Positions 17,298 through 25,759 of a stretch of DNA of 64,000 nt are shown piece after piece (the stretch's first letter is position 1; each line of letters begins with the position of its first letter). This DNA comes from Microbacterium sp. TNHR37B (GTDB lineage Bacteria; Actinomycetota; Actinomycetes; Actinomycetales; Microbacteriaceae). Under the pieces are notes generated by a model. The model was not told the origin of the DNA. It made no database searches and saw nothing but the letters and a program-made list of their open reading frames with translations. The position numbers were made by a program, and so were the translations under genes. The stretch spans positions 186,001-250,000 of the forward strand of contig NZ_LQGV01000004.1 of the NCBI RefSeq assembly GCF_001620065.1, given 5' to 3'.

Positions 17298-18332
17298 ATG
17301 TCCCTTCGCACTCGCACCCGCCGCCTCCTGGCGTGGAGTGCCCTCGCCGTCGCCGGCGCACTCGCCCTCTCGGGCTGTGGCGCCATCACGACCGGCAGCC
17401 CCGCCGCCAGCAACAGCGCCGACGGCGGCTTCCAGGTGGCCGACTACATCCAGAAGCGCGTCGACGACGGCGAGCCGCTGCGTATCAAGCTGAGCTACCA
17501 CGACCCGTCCCTCGCCTTCGCCACGCCGATCAAGGCCGGCATGGAGAAGGCCGGCAAGGAGTTCGGCGTCGACGTGCAGCTGATCGGACCGACCGGCGGC
17601 GACGCCGCCAAGCAGGTCTCCGAGCTGCAGACCCTCATCCAGCAGCAGGCCGTGGACGGACTGGCCGTCTCGTCGGCGTCCAGCGACGCGCTCAAGCCCG
17701 TGATCGCGCAGGCCTACGAGGCCGGGATCCCGATCATCTCGTTCAACACCGACAACCCCGACTCCGACCAGATGGCCTTCGTCGGCCAGGATCTCGTCGG
17801 ATCGGGCGAGGCCGAAGCCAAGGAGCTCGTCTCGGTGCTCGGTGAAGGCGCCACCGGAAAGGTCGTCGTGTTCTCGCTCGACACCGGCGCGGGCTGGTCG
17901 CACGACCGCTTCAGCGGCTTCGAGGCAGGCATCAAGGGGAGCGGGCTCGAGATCGTCGGACCGGTCAACGTCGGCAACGAGCCGAGCGCCGCGTACAACA
18001 TCGTCGAGTCGACGATGACCGGCCAGAGCGGCGTCGTCGCCATCGCGGGCCTGGACTGCTGCTCCACCACGGCCGCCGCCAAGTGGGTCGACCAGTCCGG
18101 CAACGCGGGCAAGATCACCATGGTCGGCTTCGACCTGCTGTCGGCCACCGCCGGCTACATCAAGGACGGCGTGCAGTCGTTCACGATCAGCCAGAACCCG
18201 TCGGAGCAGGGCTACCAGGCCGTCAAGGTCCTCGCCGACTTCCTCCAGAAGGGCACGCCGATCGAGAGCGTCGACACCGGCGCGCAGTTCATCACCCAGG
18301 CCAACCTGGCCGAAGCGACGGTGGAGGACTGA
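17298..18332 (+). CDS. rbsB: Pentose-binding lipoprotein of ABC transporter
   Basis: Extracytoplasmic sugar-binding protein anchored as a lipoprotein. It is 344 residues with an Arg-rich signal peptide and a LSGC lipobox (Cys27). The mature part is a type I periplasmic-binding fold related to LacI cores, with QQAVDGLAVSSASSDAL, GIPIISFNTDNPDSD and a C-terminal FTISQNPSEQGYQAVK stretch typical of CUT2 binding proteins. A strong ribosome site, AAAGGAG, precedes the ATG at 17298. The stop overlaps the ATPase start by one base (TGATG). Confidence 0.93.
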   Translation: MSLRTRTRRLLAWSALAVAGALALSGCGAITTGSPAASNSADGGFQVADYIQKRVDDGEPLRIKLSYHDPSLAFATPIKAGMEKAGKEFGVDVQLIGPTGGDAAKQVSELQTLIQQQAVDGLAVSSASSDALKPVIAQAYEAGIPIISFNTDNPDSDQMAFVGQDLVGSGEAEAKELVSVLGEGATGKVVVFSLDTGAGWSHDRFSGFEAGIKGSGLEIVGPVNVGNEPSAAYNIVESTMTGQSGVVAIAGLDCCSTTAAAKWVDQSGNAGKITMVGFDLLSATAGYIKDGVQSFTISQNPSEQGYQAVKVLADFLQKGTPIESVDTGAQFITQANLAEATVED

Positions 18333-19876
18333 TGACGATGCTCCCGCCGCAGGACGACGCCACGGCCGGCCGTGAGGTCGCCGTCCGCATCCAGGGGATC
18401 AGCCGCAGCTTCGGACCGGTGACCGCGCTCGATGACGTGAGCTTCGACATCACCGCCGGCGAGGTGACCGCACTCCTCGGCGAGAACGGCGCCGGGAAGT
18501 CCACGCTGTTGAAGATCCTCGCGGGCCTGCAGCCGCCCAGCGGCGGGAGCATCTCGGTCTTCGGGGAGGAGATCTCCTCGTACGATCCGAACACGGTGCT
18601 CACGCGCCACTCGGTGGCGATCGTCCCGCAGGAGCTCTCGCTCCTTCCCGACCGCACCGTCGCCGAGAACATCCTGGTGGGCATCGAACCGGGCAGCAGG
18701 CTCTTTCCCGCCAAGCGCCGGATGAACGAGCGGGCGGGCCAGCTGCTGTCCGAGCTCGGCCTCGACATCGACCCGCAGGCGAGCGTGCGGGGGCTGGACC
18801 TCGCCGTGCAGCAGCTCGTCGTGGTCGCCCGCGCCGTGGCCCGCGAGTGCCGCGTGCTGATCCTCGACGAGCCGACGGCCATGCTCACCCCCGCCGAGGC
18901 CGATCGCCTCTTCGCCCTGATGGACCGCCTCAAGGCGAACGGCACGACGATGGTCTACGTCTCTCACCGGATGCCCGAGGTGTTCGCCCTCTGCGACCGG
19001 TTGGAGATCCTCCGCGACGGTCGCCACGTGGCGTCGTTCCGCCGCGACGCCGTCACCCCCGAGGCCGCCGTCGCCGCGATGGTCGGGCGTGAGCTCGGCC
19101 ACTTCGCGGGACGCACGGCACCGGCGGAGATCGCCGACGCGGCGCCCGCGCTGCAGCTCGACTCACTCAGCGGGCGGCGCCACCAGGACGTGAGCCTGGA
19201 GGTGCGTCCGGGGGAGATCCTCGGAATCGCGGGCCTTCCCGACTCGGGACGCGTGGAGCTGCTGGCCAACGTCTTCGGCGCCTCGCCCGCGTCGGGCGGC
19301 CGGGTGCTCATCGACGGCGTCGCCTACGACGGCCGGTCGCCCATCGCGAGCGTCGGTCGGCGCCTCGGGTTCCTCCCCGGGGAGCGACGTGCGCAGGGGA
19401 TCCTCACGACGATGTCGGTCGGCGACAACATCGGGGTGCTCACCACCGCGGCCTTCGCGCGGATGGGTCTCATCCGGCGCCGTCGCCTCAACGAGAACGC
19501 GATCTCCCTCGCCCGCCGCATGCGCGTGAAGACCGCCTCGATCGATCAGCCGATCACCAACCTCTCCGGCGGCAATCAGCAGAAGGCGCTCCTGGCGCGC
19601 TGGCTGGCCGTCGACCCGCGCGTGCTCCTGCTCGACGAGCCCACGCGCGGGGTGGACGTCGGCGCGAAGGTCGAGATCTACGAGGAGATGTTCCAGCTCG
19701 CCTCCCGCGGAGTCGCGATCGTCTGCTCGTCGTCCGACCTGCCCGAGCTCCTCAGCGTGACCGACCGCATCGTCGTCATGTGCCAGGGACGCATCGCGGG
19801 CGTCCTCCCCACGGCCTCGGCGACGGAGGAATCGATCATGGCGCTGGCCACCGACGCCGTCACGAGCGCGGCCTGA
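18332..19876 (+). CDS. rbsA: Pentose ABC transporter ATP-binding protein (two-domain)
   Basis: Energises pentose uptake. The 514-residue protein has two ABC domains. The first has a complete Walker A (GENGAGKST) and Walker B (LILDEPTAML) but a degenerate signature. The second has a degenerate Walker A (GLPDSGRVEL) but an intact LSGGNQQK signature and LLLDEPTRGVDVG. This asymmetry is the rule for RbsA/MglA proteins. The start at ATG 18332 sits on the stop of the binding-protein gene. A longer frame upstream is an artefact of overlap with that gene. Confidence 0.94.
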   Translation: MTMLPPQDDATAGREVAVRIQGISRSFGPVTALDDVSFDITAGEVTALLGENGAGKSTLLKILAGLQPPSGGSISVFGEEISSYDPNTVLTRHSVAIVPQELSLLPDRTVAENILVGIEPGSRLFPAKRRMNERAGQLLSELGLDIDPQASVRGLDLAVQQLVVVARAVARECRVLILDEPTAMLTPAEADRLFALMDRLKANGTTMVYVSHRMPEVFALCDRLEILRDGRHVASFRRDAVTPEAAVAAMVGRELGHFAGRTAPAEIADAAPALQLDSLSGRRHQDVSLEVRPGEILGIAGLPDSGRVELLANVFGASPASGGRVLIDGVAYDGRSPIASVGRRLGFLPGERRAQGILTTMSVGDNIGVLTTAAFARMGLIRRRRLNENAISLARRMRVKTASIDQPITNLSGGNQQKALLARWLAVDPRVLLLDEPTRGVDVGAKVEIYEEMFQLASRGVAIVCSSSDLPELLSVTDRIVVMCQGRIAGVLPTASATEESIMALATDAVTSAA

Positions 19877-19911
19877 CCCGACGTCCCACCCACACAAGGA
19901 GAACCACAGTC

Positions 19912-20367
19912 ATGAAGAAGCGCGGAATCCTCAACGCTCCCCTCAGCGCCGCCTTGGCCACGCTCGGCCACACCGACCTCATCATGGTCGTCGATGCCGG
20001 GTTCCCGATCCCGCCGGGGGCGAACCGCATCGACCTCGCCATCGCCGAGAACATCCCCGACCTGCGCACGGTGCTCTCCCTGATCGCCGACGAGATCGTC
20101 GTGGAAGGCGTCGTGCGCGCCGACGACGTGGTCACGAACAACCCCCGCCTCGACGAGTGGCTCCAGTCCACGTTCGACGACGCCGAGTTCACCACGCGCA
20201 CCCACGCCGACGTCCTGGGCGAGCTCGCCCACCAGGCCAAGGTCATCGTCCGCACCGGCGCTTTCGAGCCCTGGGGGAACGTCGGACTGTTCTGCGGAGT
20301 CGACGTGCCCCGCTGGTTCGGCGGCGAGGGAGTGATCGCGCCCGACTATTACGCCGCCAAGCTCTGA
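19912..20367 (+). CDS. rbsD: D-ribose pyranase (sugar mutarotase)
   Basis: Interconverts beta-pyran and furan forms of ribose so that the kinase receives its preferred isomer. It is 151 residues, slightly longer than E. coli RbsD. The N-terminus MKKRGILNAPLSAALATLGH carries the catalytic histidine at position 20, followed by VVDAGFPIP. The C-terminus ends with GNVGLFCGVDVPRW and a Tyr-containing tail. A strong AAGGAG site precedes ATG 19912. Its presence shows that the operon handles an aldopentose in ring form. Confidence 0.92.
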   Translation: MKKRGILNAPLSAALATLGHTDLIMVVDAGFPIPPGANRIDLAIAENIPDLRTVLSLIADEIVVEGVVRADDVVTNNPRLDEWLQSTFDDAEFTTRTHADVLGELAHQAKVIVRTGAFEPWGNVGLFCGVDVPRWFGGEGVIAPDYYAAKL

Positions 20368-20426
20368 CCCCCTCCACTCGACCCGACCGACTCCCGATCC
20401 CCTCATCCGAAGAGAAAGACACTGAC

Positions 20427-21137
20427 GTGACCGACACCACTTCGTCCGACACCCTCACCCTCACCCCGGCGCAGATGGCGCCCTACATCCAGCACACGAA
20501 GATCGAGACCGGGCTCACCCGCGACGACATGATCGCCCACGCCCGTGAGACGGCCGAGCACGGCTTCAACGCCGCGATGGTGCCGGCCTCGTGGGTGCCG
20601 CTCGTGGCGGCCGAACTGGCCGGCACCGGCATCGGGATCGCCACCGCCCTGGACTTCCCGACCGTCGGGGTCATGACCAGCGCCGGCAAGGCGGCCGAGG
20701 CCGAGCAGATCGCGAAGCAGGGGGCGACGCAGCTCGACATCGGCGTGCAGGTCGGCTGGCTCAAGAGCGGCATGTACGACGAGTTCCGCGAGGACATCGC
20801 CGGTGTGGTGCGCGCGAGCGGTCTGCCGGTCAAGGTCATGCTCGAGCTGCCGCTGCTCACCGATGCCGAGAAGGAGGCCGCCGTCGAGCTCGCGATGGAC
20901 GCCGGGGTCGCGTTCCTGAAGAACGCGTCGAGCGGGCAGATCGAGACGGCGTCGCCCGAGAGCGTCCGCTTCCTCGTCGAGCGCGCACGCGAGGGCGTGC
21001 AGGTGAAGGCCTCGGGCTCGATCAAGTCCTACACCCAGGGCCTGAGCCTCCTGCGCGCGGGTGCCGTGCTGCTGGGCACGAGCGCCGGAATGGCCATCAT
21101 CAGCGACTCCAGCGACGAGAACACTCAGAGCTACTGA
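20427..21137 (+). CDS. deoC: Deoxyribose-phosphate aldolase family protein
   Basis: Class I aldolase predicted to split 2-deoxyribose 5-phosphate into glyceraldehyde 3-phosphate and acetaldehyde. The 236-residue TIM barrel shows the expected residues: Asp104 in QLDIGVQVGWLKSG, candidate Schiff-base Lys136 in LPVKVMLELP, and Lys194 in VKASGSIKS (VK-x-GG in the classical enzyme). The sequence is divergent from E. coli DeoC, so related substrates such as other 5-phospho-deoxysugars are possible. The start is GTG 20427, with AGAGAAAGA upstream. It sits between rbsD and the regulator, and with the kinase forms the two-step route known for deoxyribose catabolism. Confidence 0.82.
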   Translation: MTDTTSSDTLTLTPAQMAPYIQHTKIETGLTRDDMIAHARETAEHGFNAAMVPASWVPLVAAELAGTGIGIATALDFPTVGVMTSAGKAAEAEQIAKQGATQLDIGVQVGWLKSGMYDEFREDIAGVVRASGLPVKVMLELPLLTDAEKEAAVELAMDAGVAFLKNASSGQIETASPESVRFLVERAREGVQVKASGSIKSYTQGLSLLRAGAVLLGTSAGMAIISDSSDENTQSY

Positions 21138-21223
21138 CACACTGGCAGGACTGGCCCCGCTCGCCGCCCCGAGATCCCCCGGCTCGGGCGCGGCGGGCAC
21201 ACCAGATCCAGAAGGAGGGTCGC

Positions 21224-21982
21224 GTGGACGCGACGGACGCGCAGGCGGCGGACATCCACCGGGAGCTGCCGGTGCCCATCCACGCCCAGATCTCCGACGG
21301 CTTCCGCTCCCGCATCGCGTCGGGCGAGTGGCCGGCGCACTATCGTCTCAAGAGCGAGCCGGAGCTGGCGACCGAGCTCGGAGTCAGTCGCGGCACCCTC
21401 CGCCGCGCGTTGACGACCCTGATCGACGAGGGGCTGCTGCGCCAGGTGCGCGGGCGGGGCACCTTCGTGACGTCGACGACGATCGAGCCGGCGATCGCGC
21501 AGAAACTCAGCACGCTGTCCGAGGACTTCGCCAACCAAGGGGTCGCCACCACCACCCGCGTGGTCGCGTGTGAGCTGATCGATCCGCCCCGCCCCGTGGC
21601 CGCGCTCCTCGAAGTGCCTCCCGGCGGCACCGTCCTGCGCCTCGTGCGTGTGCGGGCGGCGGAGAGCGGCCCGGTGGCACTCCTGTTCAACTACGTCCGC
21701 ACCGACTTCGCGCCGGGGATCGAGCAGACCGATTTCGAGACGGCGAGCCTGTTCGGAACCCTCGAGGGCCGCTACGCCCTGCGGATCGCCTCCGCTCGAC
21801 GGACCTTCAGTGCCGAGGCGGCGACTCCCGAGGTCGCCGAACTGCTCGACCTGCCCGAGGGAAGCCCCGTGCAGTACCTCGAGCAGGTGACGTATCTGTC
21901 CGACGAGCGCCCTGTGGAGTACTCGGACGTGTGGATCCACTCGGGCCGGCTCCGCGTGACGTCCCTGCTCTCGCGCCGCTGA
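21224..21982 (+). CDS. GntR-family regulator, HutC/UTRA type
   Basis: A 252-residue transcription factor, probably the local repressor of the pentose operon. The N-terminal winged helix (about 15-85) contains YRLKSEPELATELGVSRGTL and the wing VRGRGTFV. The C-terminal UTRA effector domain (about 100-250) resembles chorismate lyase and binds a sugar or sugar phosphate. A very strong site, AAGGAGGG, precedes GTG 21224. As the last gene of the operon it would autoregulate through the promoter at 15178-15240. A structured palindrome follows its stop. Confidence 0.9.
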   Translation: MDATDAQAADIHRELPVPIHAQISDGFRSRIASGEWPAHYRLKSEPELATELGVSRGTLRRALTTLIDEGLLRQVRGRGTFVTSTTIEPAIAQKLSTLSEDFANQGVATTTRVVACELIDPPRPVAALLEVPPGGTVLRLVRVRAAESGPVALLFNYVRTDFAPGIEQTDFETASLFGTLEGRYALRIASARRTFSAEAATPEVAELLDLPEGSPVQYLEQVTYLSDERPVEYSDVWIHSGRLRVTSLLSRR

Positions 21983-22042
21983 CCCTCCCGCCCGCGGGTG
22001 GCGGGTGCCGGGGGGGTGCCCGGCGCGCGGGTTGTGCCGGGT

Positions 22043-22125
22043 GCACAACGGCGGATCGCTGAGGTGACACGCCGGGGTGTGGCAGTCCTGTGCGGCGTGT
22101 CGGGCGTGGGATCCGCCATTGTGTC
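22043..22125. repeat. Structured palindromic element, copy 2
   Basis: Outer arms begin at 22043 (GCACAACGGCGGATC) and 22110 (GATCCGCCATTGTGT). Inner arms at 22066-22074 (GACACGCCG) and 22093-22101 (CGGCGTGTC) are perfect complements. Spacings are 22, 27 and 19 bp, nearly identical to copies 1 and 3. It lies between two convergent genes and could act as a bidirectional terminator. Confidence 0.85.
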
Positions 22126-22140
22126 GCGCGGGGGACGGCG

Positions 22141-23676
22141 TCAGCGGCGACCGTTTCCGTTCCCGCTTCCGTTCCCGTTCCCGTTCCCATTCCCATTCCC
22201 ATTCCCATTCCGGGATCTATTCCCGTTCTGGGATCCGTTCCCCTTCCCGTTGTTCCCCGCACCGGGCGCGCCCTTGCCCTCGCCGCCGCCCGTGCCGCCG
22301 GCGTCCTCGGCATCATCCGAGGTGGACTGATTGCCGGGCGTCGTGTCGGTCGACGGGTCGGCGTCGCCGGCGGTGTCGATCGTGGGCGACGAAGGCACGG
22401 GATCGGCGATCCGTGCCGGCTCGCTGACCGACGGCGACGGAGTGGACGCCGTCGTCGGAGAGGCGCTCCACGTGACCCACGTGGTCAGGGCGGCCACCAG
22501 GACGGCGGCCGCCGTGACAGACGCCCATGCCGTCGCGCGCCGGCGGCTCGCCGCTCGTCGTCGGATCCGACGGCGGGGCGGCGGCGGCGCCGCGGTGGCA
22601 CGTGTGCGCGGAGGCGACTCCACCGGCGGCGCGGCGACCTCGATCGGGACGGTGGGAGTCGCCAGAGCTCTGCTGCGGCGCTCGGGATCGGAAGGCTCGC
22701 CCTCGGCAGGCGTCGGTCGCGTTCCCGCGGATCCGATCGAGTCCAGCGGGGCACTCGGCGCGGTGACAACCGCTCCCGTGACCGCCCGGGTCGCCGTGAC
22801 CGCCCCCTGGGACGCCCTCTCCGAGAGGAATGCTCCCGACGGCGCGATCGCTCGCAGGGCGAGGACCACCTGGAGGGCGTCCGGCCGGTCGCCGGGTTCC
22901 CTCGCGAGCATGTGCGTCAGGAGGTCGCGCCATGGCGCGCTCAGGCTCTCGGGAACGTCGGGATCCCGCTGCAATCGTGCGAAGAGCTGCTCGTTTCCGA
23001 TGGCGGGGGCGAACGCCCTCGTTCCCGTCGCCGCTTCCCGCAGGACGAGACCGAGGCTATAGATGTCGGCGGCGCACGCGGGGGGAGCGCCCCGCACTTG
23101 CTCGGGGGCGAGGTATCCGGCTGTGCCGACGGCGAGGCCCGGCCGGGTCAGTCGCGCCGAGTCCACGAGGTGGGCGATCCCGAAGTCGGCGAGTTTGGCG
23201 CGCACCGGCATGCCCGGCACGCGCGAGGGGCGCAACAGGATGTTCGACGGCTTGATGTCGCGATGAACGATCCCGGCATCGTGGACCACGTGCAGTCCCT
23301 CCGCCAGGTCCTCGGCGACCGCGTGCAGTTCCCGGGGGCCGAGCGCTCCTGCGTCGAGCCGATCGGCGAGAGTGGGGCCCTCCAGCAGTTCCATCACGAG
23401 GTAGCGGGGTCCGTCGCCGCGCAGACGCGCGTCGTACAGGGTGACGAGCGAGGGATGGCTCAACGAGGCCAGCAGGATCGTCTCCGAGCGCATGCGATCG
23501 TCGAGGGGGACATCCGCCGCGGCATCGTGGACCACTTTGACGGCGACGTTGCGGCCGAGAAGCAGGTCGTGGGCGCGGAAGACGCGTCCCATGCCGCCCA
23601 CGCCGATGACGGCGTCCAGGCGGTAGCGTCCGTCGAGCACGTCCTTCGGCGCGGGCGCGTCGCCGCCCGCACTCAT
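22141..23676 (-). CDS. Membrane-bound serine/threonine protein kinase (PknB-like)
   Basis: A Hanks-type signalling kinase of 511 residues. The catalytic domain (about 17-275) has GVGGMG, Lys47, HRDIKPSN (Asp140), DFG at 164-166 and GTAGYLAPEQ. A Pro/Arg-rich juxtamembrane stretch leads to one helix at about 383-403. The extracellular part is short and unstructured and carries no PASTA repeats. Its last 40 residues are almost only Gly and Asn with a few Ser/Arg, encoded by a hexanucleotide repeat. The ligand and targets are unknown. The divergent gene upstream is a MarR regulator. Confidence 0.93.
   Translation of the reverse strand: MSAGGDAPAPKDVLDGRYRLDAVIGVGGMGRVFRAHDLLLGRNVAVKVVHDAAADVPLDDRMRSETILLASLSHPSLVTLYDARLRGDGPRYLVMELLEGPTLADRLDAGALGPRELHAVAEDLAEGLHVVHDAGIVHRDIKPSNILLRPSRVPGMPVRAKLADFGIAHLVDSARLTRPGLAVGTAGYLAPEQVRGAPPACAADIYSLGLVLREAATGTRAFAPAIGNEQLFARLQRDPDVPESLSAPWRDLLTHMLAREPGDRPDALQVVLALRAIAPSGAFLSERASQGAVTATRAVTGAVVTAPSAPLDSIGSAGTRPTPAEGEPSDPERRSRALATPTVPIEVAAPPVESPPRTRATAAPPPPRRRIRRRAASRRRATAWASVTAAAVLVAALTTWVTWSASPTTASTPSPSVSEPARIADPVPSSPTIDTAGDADPSTDTTPGNQSTSDDAEDAGGTGGGEGKGAPGAGNNGKGNGSQNGNRSRNGNGNGNGNGNGNGSGNGNGRR
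22153..22210. repeat. Hexanucleotide microsatellite in kinase gene
   Basis: Tandem TTCCCG/TTCCCA units (GGGAAY on the coding strand) encode the Asn-Gly tail of the protein kinase. Copy-number changes would lengthen or shorten the tail without shifting the frame. Confidence 0.85.
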
Positions 23677-23884
23677 CGCCGTCTCCGTACCCGCATGGCG
23701 TCAGGCTAGTGAACGACGCGTGTCGGCATCCCGGGCTTGCGCGCGGCCTCGAGACGTGCAAGCAGCGTCGGCGTCGGAGGCGCGGCGAGCCCGGACGTGC
23801 GCCCCGCTCGGTGCCGGACGGGGTGATGACCGCGATTGTCAAGGGCTGGATCGTTCCCCGGGTCCATCGGCGAGAATAGGACGG

Positions 23885-24388
23885 ATGACTGGGGGAACCG
23901 ACACCGGTGCGTCGTACTGGTACGCCGACGAAGGCGACGTGCGCAGCACCGCCGTGCTCGAGGCGATGCGGGCCTACCGCGCCGCCGAGGTGGCGATGCG
24001 CCGCCGCACGCAGCAGTCGATGGACATGGGGGAGAACGAGCTCCTGGTGCTCCGCTTCCTCGCCCGAGCCTCCCAGCGCAACGAGCTCGTGACTCCGGTC
24101 CACCTCAGTCGCTACCTCGGCATCACTTCCGCGTCGACCACCGCGCTCCTGGACCGGCTGGCGCGCAGTGGTCACATCACGCGTGAGCCGCACCCCACCG
24201 ATCGCCGGAGCGTGACGATCCGATCCAGCGCGCGGGCGGAAGAGGAGATCCGGGACACGCTCGGTGCGATGCACGAGCGGATGATGTCGGTCGTGCGGCC
24301 GATGGCGCCGGCGGATCGCGCCGTGGTCGTCGCATTCCTCGATGCGATGCGCGACGCCGTCGACAGCATCGACGCGCACGAGTCCTGA
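23885..24388 (+). CDS. MarR-family transcriptional regulator
   Basis: A 167-residue winged-helix regulator. The DNA-binding region is clear at about 75-120: LGITSASTTALLDRLARSG followed by the wing PTDRRSVTI. Flanking helices form the dimer interface. ATG 23885 has an AGGACGG site. It is about half identical in the helix-turn-helix to the convergent MarR gene 48 bp downstream, so the two look like paralogues. No adjacent transporter or enzyme reveals the ligand. Confidence 0.9.
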   Translation: MTGGTDTGASYWYADEGDVRSTAVLEAMRAYRAAEVAMRRRTQQSMDMGENELLVLRFLARASQRNELVTPVHLSRYLGITSASTTALLDRLARSGHITREPHPTDRRSVTIRSSARAEEEIRDTLGAMHERMMSVVRPMAPADRAVVVAFLDAMRDAVDSIDAHES

Positions 24389-24435
24389 TACCAACGCCGC
24401 CCGCCGACTGAGCGCGCCGGGTCAGGAGCGTCGAT

Positions 24436-24906
24436 TCAGGAGCGAGGGGTGCCGATGGCGTCGGCCGCCTCGGTCAGCGCGGCGAGGTAGGAGACGACGG
24501 TCGCCCGCGCATCGGGATCGAGCGCGGCACTCAGGTCGTGCAGTCGCGTCTCGAACGCCTCGAGGGTCGAGGCGACGGCGGCCTCGGCCGCGGGCGTCGC
24601 AGCGATGAGGATGCTCCGCCGATCGGTCGGGTGGCTGATGCGCTCCACCATCCCCGATCGCTCCAGGCGGTCGAGAAGGGCCGTGGTCGAGGCCGAGGAG
24701 ATGTCGAGGTGCCGGGCGATCTCGCTCGGTTTGACGTCGTGATCCTCGTCGCGTTCGTGAAGGAGATACCTCACGATGGCGATCTCGTTGTCGCTCATCC
24801 CCGTCTCCGACCGGATCCGGAGGGTCATCGCGCTGTCGGCAAGCCGGAACCGCCGGTAGGCGTCGATGAGCGCATCGACCGTCAGGTCCTGCGTCACGTC
24901 CGTCAT
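24436..24906 (-). CDS. MarR-family transcriptional regulator
   Basis: A 156-residue winged-helix protein. LDISSASTTALLDRLERSG and PTDRRSILI mark the recognition helix and wing. ATG 24906 follows a GAGGAG site. An earlier in-frame start 36 codons upstream lies in the AT-rich promoter zone and is rejected. It is divergent from the small two-gene unit starting at 25044, across a 137-bp spacer of low GC that contains dyads. It is therefore the probable regulator of itself and of that unit. It is paralogous to the preceding MarR gene. Confidence 0.9.
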   Translation of the reverse strand: MTDVTQDLTVDALIDAYRRFRLADSAMTLRIRSETGMSDNEIAIVRYLLHERDEDHDVKPSEIARHLDISSASTTALLDRLERSGMVERISHPTDRRSILIAATPAAEAAVASTLEAFETRLHDLSAALDPDARATVVSYLAALTEAADAIGTPRS

Positions 24907-25043
24907 CTCGTCTCCTCGCCCCGTCGGGTCTGGTTCTGCTTGCACGACCACAATACAGCCTGTGAAGTATCTCGCTTGACTAACTACTTTTATTGTGAGT
25001 AACCTTTCAGGCAAGCAACCAATGAAGCGAGGGAGAACACACG
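24907..25043. promoter_or_regulatory. Divergent promoter/operator region
   Basis: An unusually AT-rich spacer. A plus-strand -35 TTGACT at 24976-24981 has a possible -10 near 25000-25005. The dyad AAGTA...TACTT spans about 24965-24988 and overlaps the -35, a sensible place for MarR binding. A GAGGGAGAA ribosome site precedes the gene at 25044. The operator is inferred. Confidence 0.5.
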
Positions 25044-25421
25044 ATGGGTCGCCTCTACTACGGAAACACCACCGACGCGATCGAACTGCCCGACCGCATG
25101 CTCGCTCATCTGCGGATCGTCGCCTCCACGAAGCTCCGCCGGTCGGAGAGTTTCACGGTGTCGTGGACCCACTCCTCCGACGACGGGGAAGGGCGCTCGA
25201 CCATCTGGCTGCACTGCTCGATCCCGCTGCGATTCGACTTCGATCGCGTCGGAGCCGAGCAGATCGATCGCGCCTACCTCGAGCAGCTCGCACAGGAGGC
25301 GGCTTCCTCGAACGGCATCGTCTTCGATCTCACCGAGGAGACGCGGACCGCACCGGTTGCCCATACGGACATTCCCCGCTCCGACATCGCCGGCCCCGAG
25401 CCCGCGCGGAGGGCCGCATGA
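25044..25421 (+). CDS. Small conserved protein (DUF7882-like)
   Basis: A 125-residue protein whose N-terminus, MGRLYYGNTTDAIELPDRML, followed by AHLRIV and TKLRRSESFTVSW, matches from memory a small family widespread in Microbacteriaceae. Members were often mislabelled as ATP-dependent DNA ligase. No ligase motif (KxDG) is present. It is soluble, with a disordered Pro/Ala-rich tail, and its function is unknown. It is expressed from the promoter divergent to the MarR gene and overlaps the next gene by 4 nt, so the two form a unit. Confidence 0.75.
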   Translation: MGRLYYGNTTDAIELPDRMLAHLRIVASTKLRRSESFTVSWTHSSDDGEGRSTIWLHCSIPLRFDFDRVGAEQIDRAYLEQLAQEAASSNGIVFDLTEETRTAPVAHTDIPRSDIAGPEPARRAA

Positions 25422-25759
25422 GCGCCCCCGCCTGGCCATTGGACGCCCTCGTGCCCGCTCGTCCCACCTGGGCGCGGGTCGACACCGACTTCTACGTCGC
25501 CTCGCGGGACGGCGAGTTCGTCGGCTACGTGGATCGCGCGGCCGATGGCACCTACATCGCCTTCGACGGACGGTCGACGCCCGTCGGTCGCTACGACGAT
25601 CTGCGCGACGCCCAGCGCGCCGCCGAAGGTGTGACGTCTCCGACCGAAGCGCGCCGGCGCCGGCGCGTCACCCGCGTCTTGCAGAAGACGGCCGCGGTCA
25701 CCGGAGTGGTCGCTGGTGGAGTCGCGCTCACGGCGGGGGCCCTGGCGCCCTACCTCTGA
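25418..25759 (+). CDS. Small protein with C-terminal membrane helix
   Basis: 113 residues. The N-terminal half (about 15-70) is a compact beta-rich segment with VDTDFYVASRDGEFVGYVD and FDGRSTPVG. Then comes a basic patch (RRRRRVTRVL) and a hydrophobic C-terminal helix at about 90-110 (VTGVVAGGVALTAGALAP), suggesting a tail-anchored protein facing the cytoplasm. No family recognised. ATG 25418 overlaps the previous stop. Its last codons fall in a 22-bp tandem duplication. Confidence 0.7.
   Translation: MSAPAWPLDALVPARPTWARVDTDFYVASRDGEFVGYVDRAADGTYIAFDGRSTPVGRYDDLRDAQRAAEGVTSPTEARRRRRVTRVLQKTAAVTGVVAGGVALTAGALAPYL

Noticed and set aside
22153..22210. Phase-variation switch at the kinase repeat
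   Set aside because: Repeat units are six bases, so copy changes do not shift the frame or turn the gene off.
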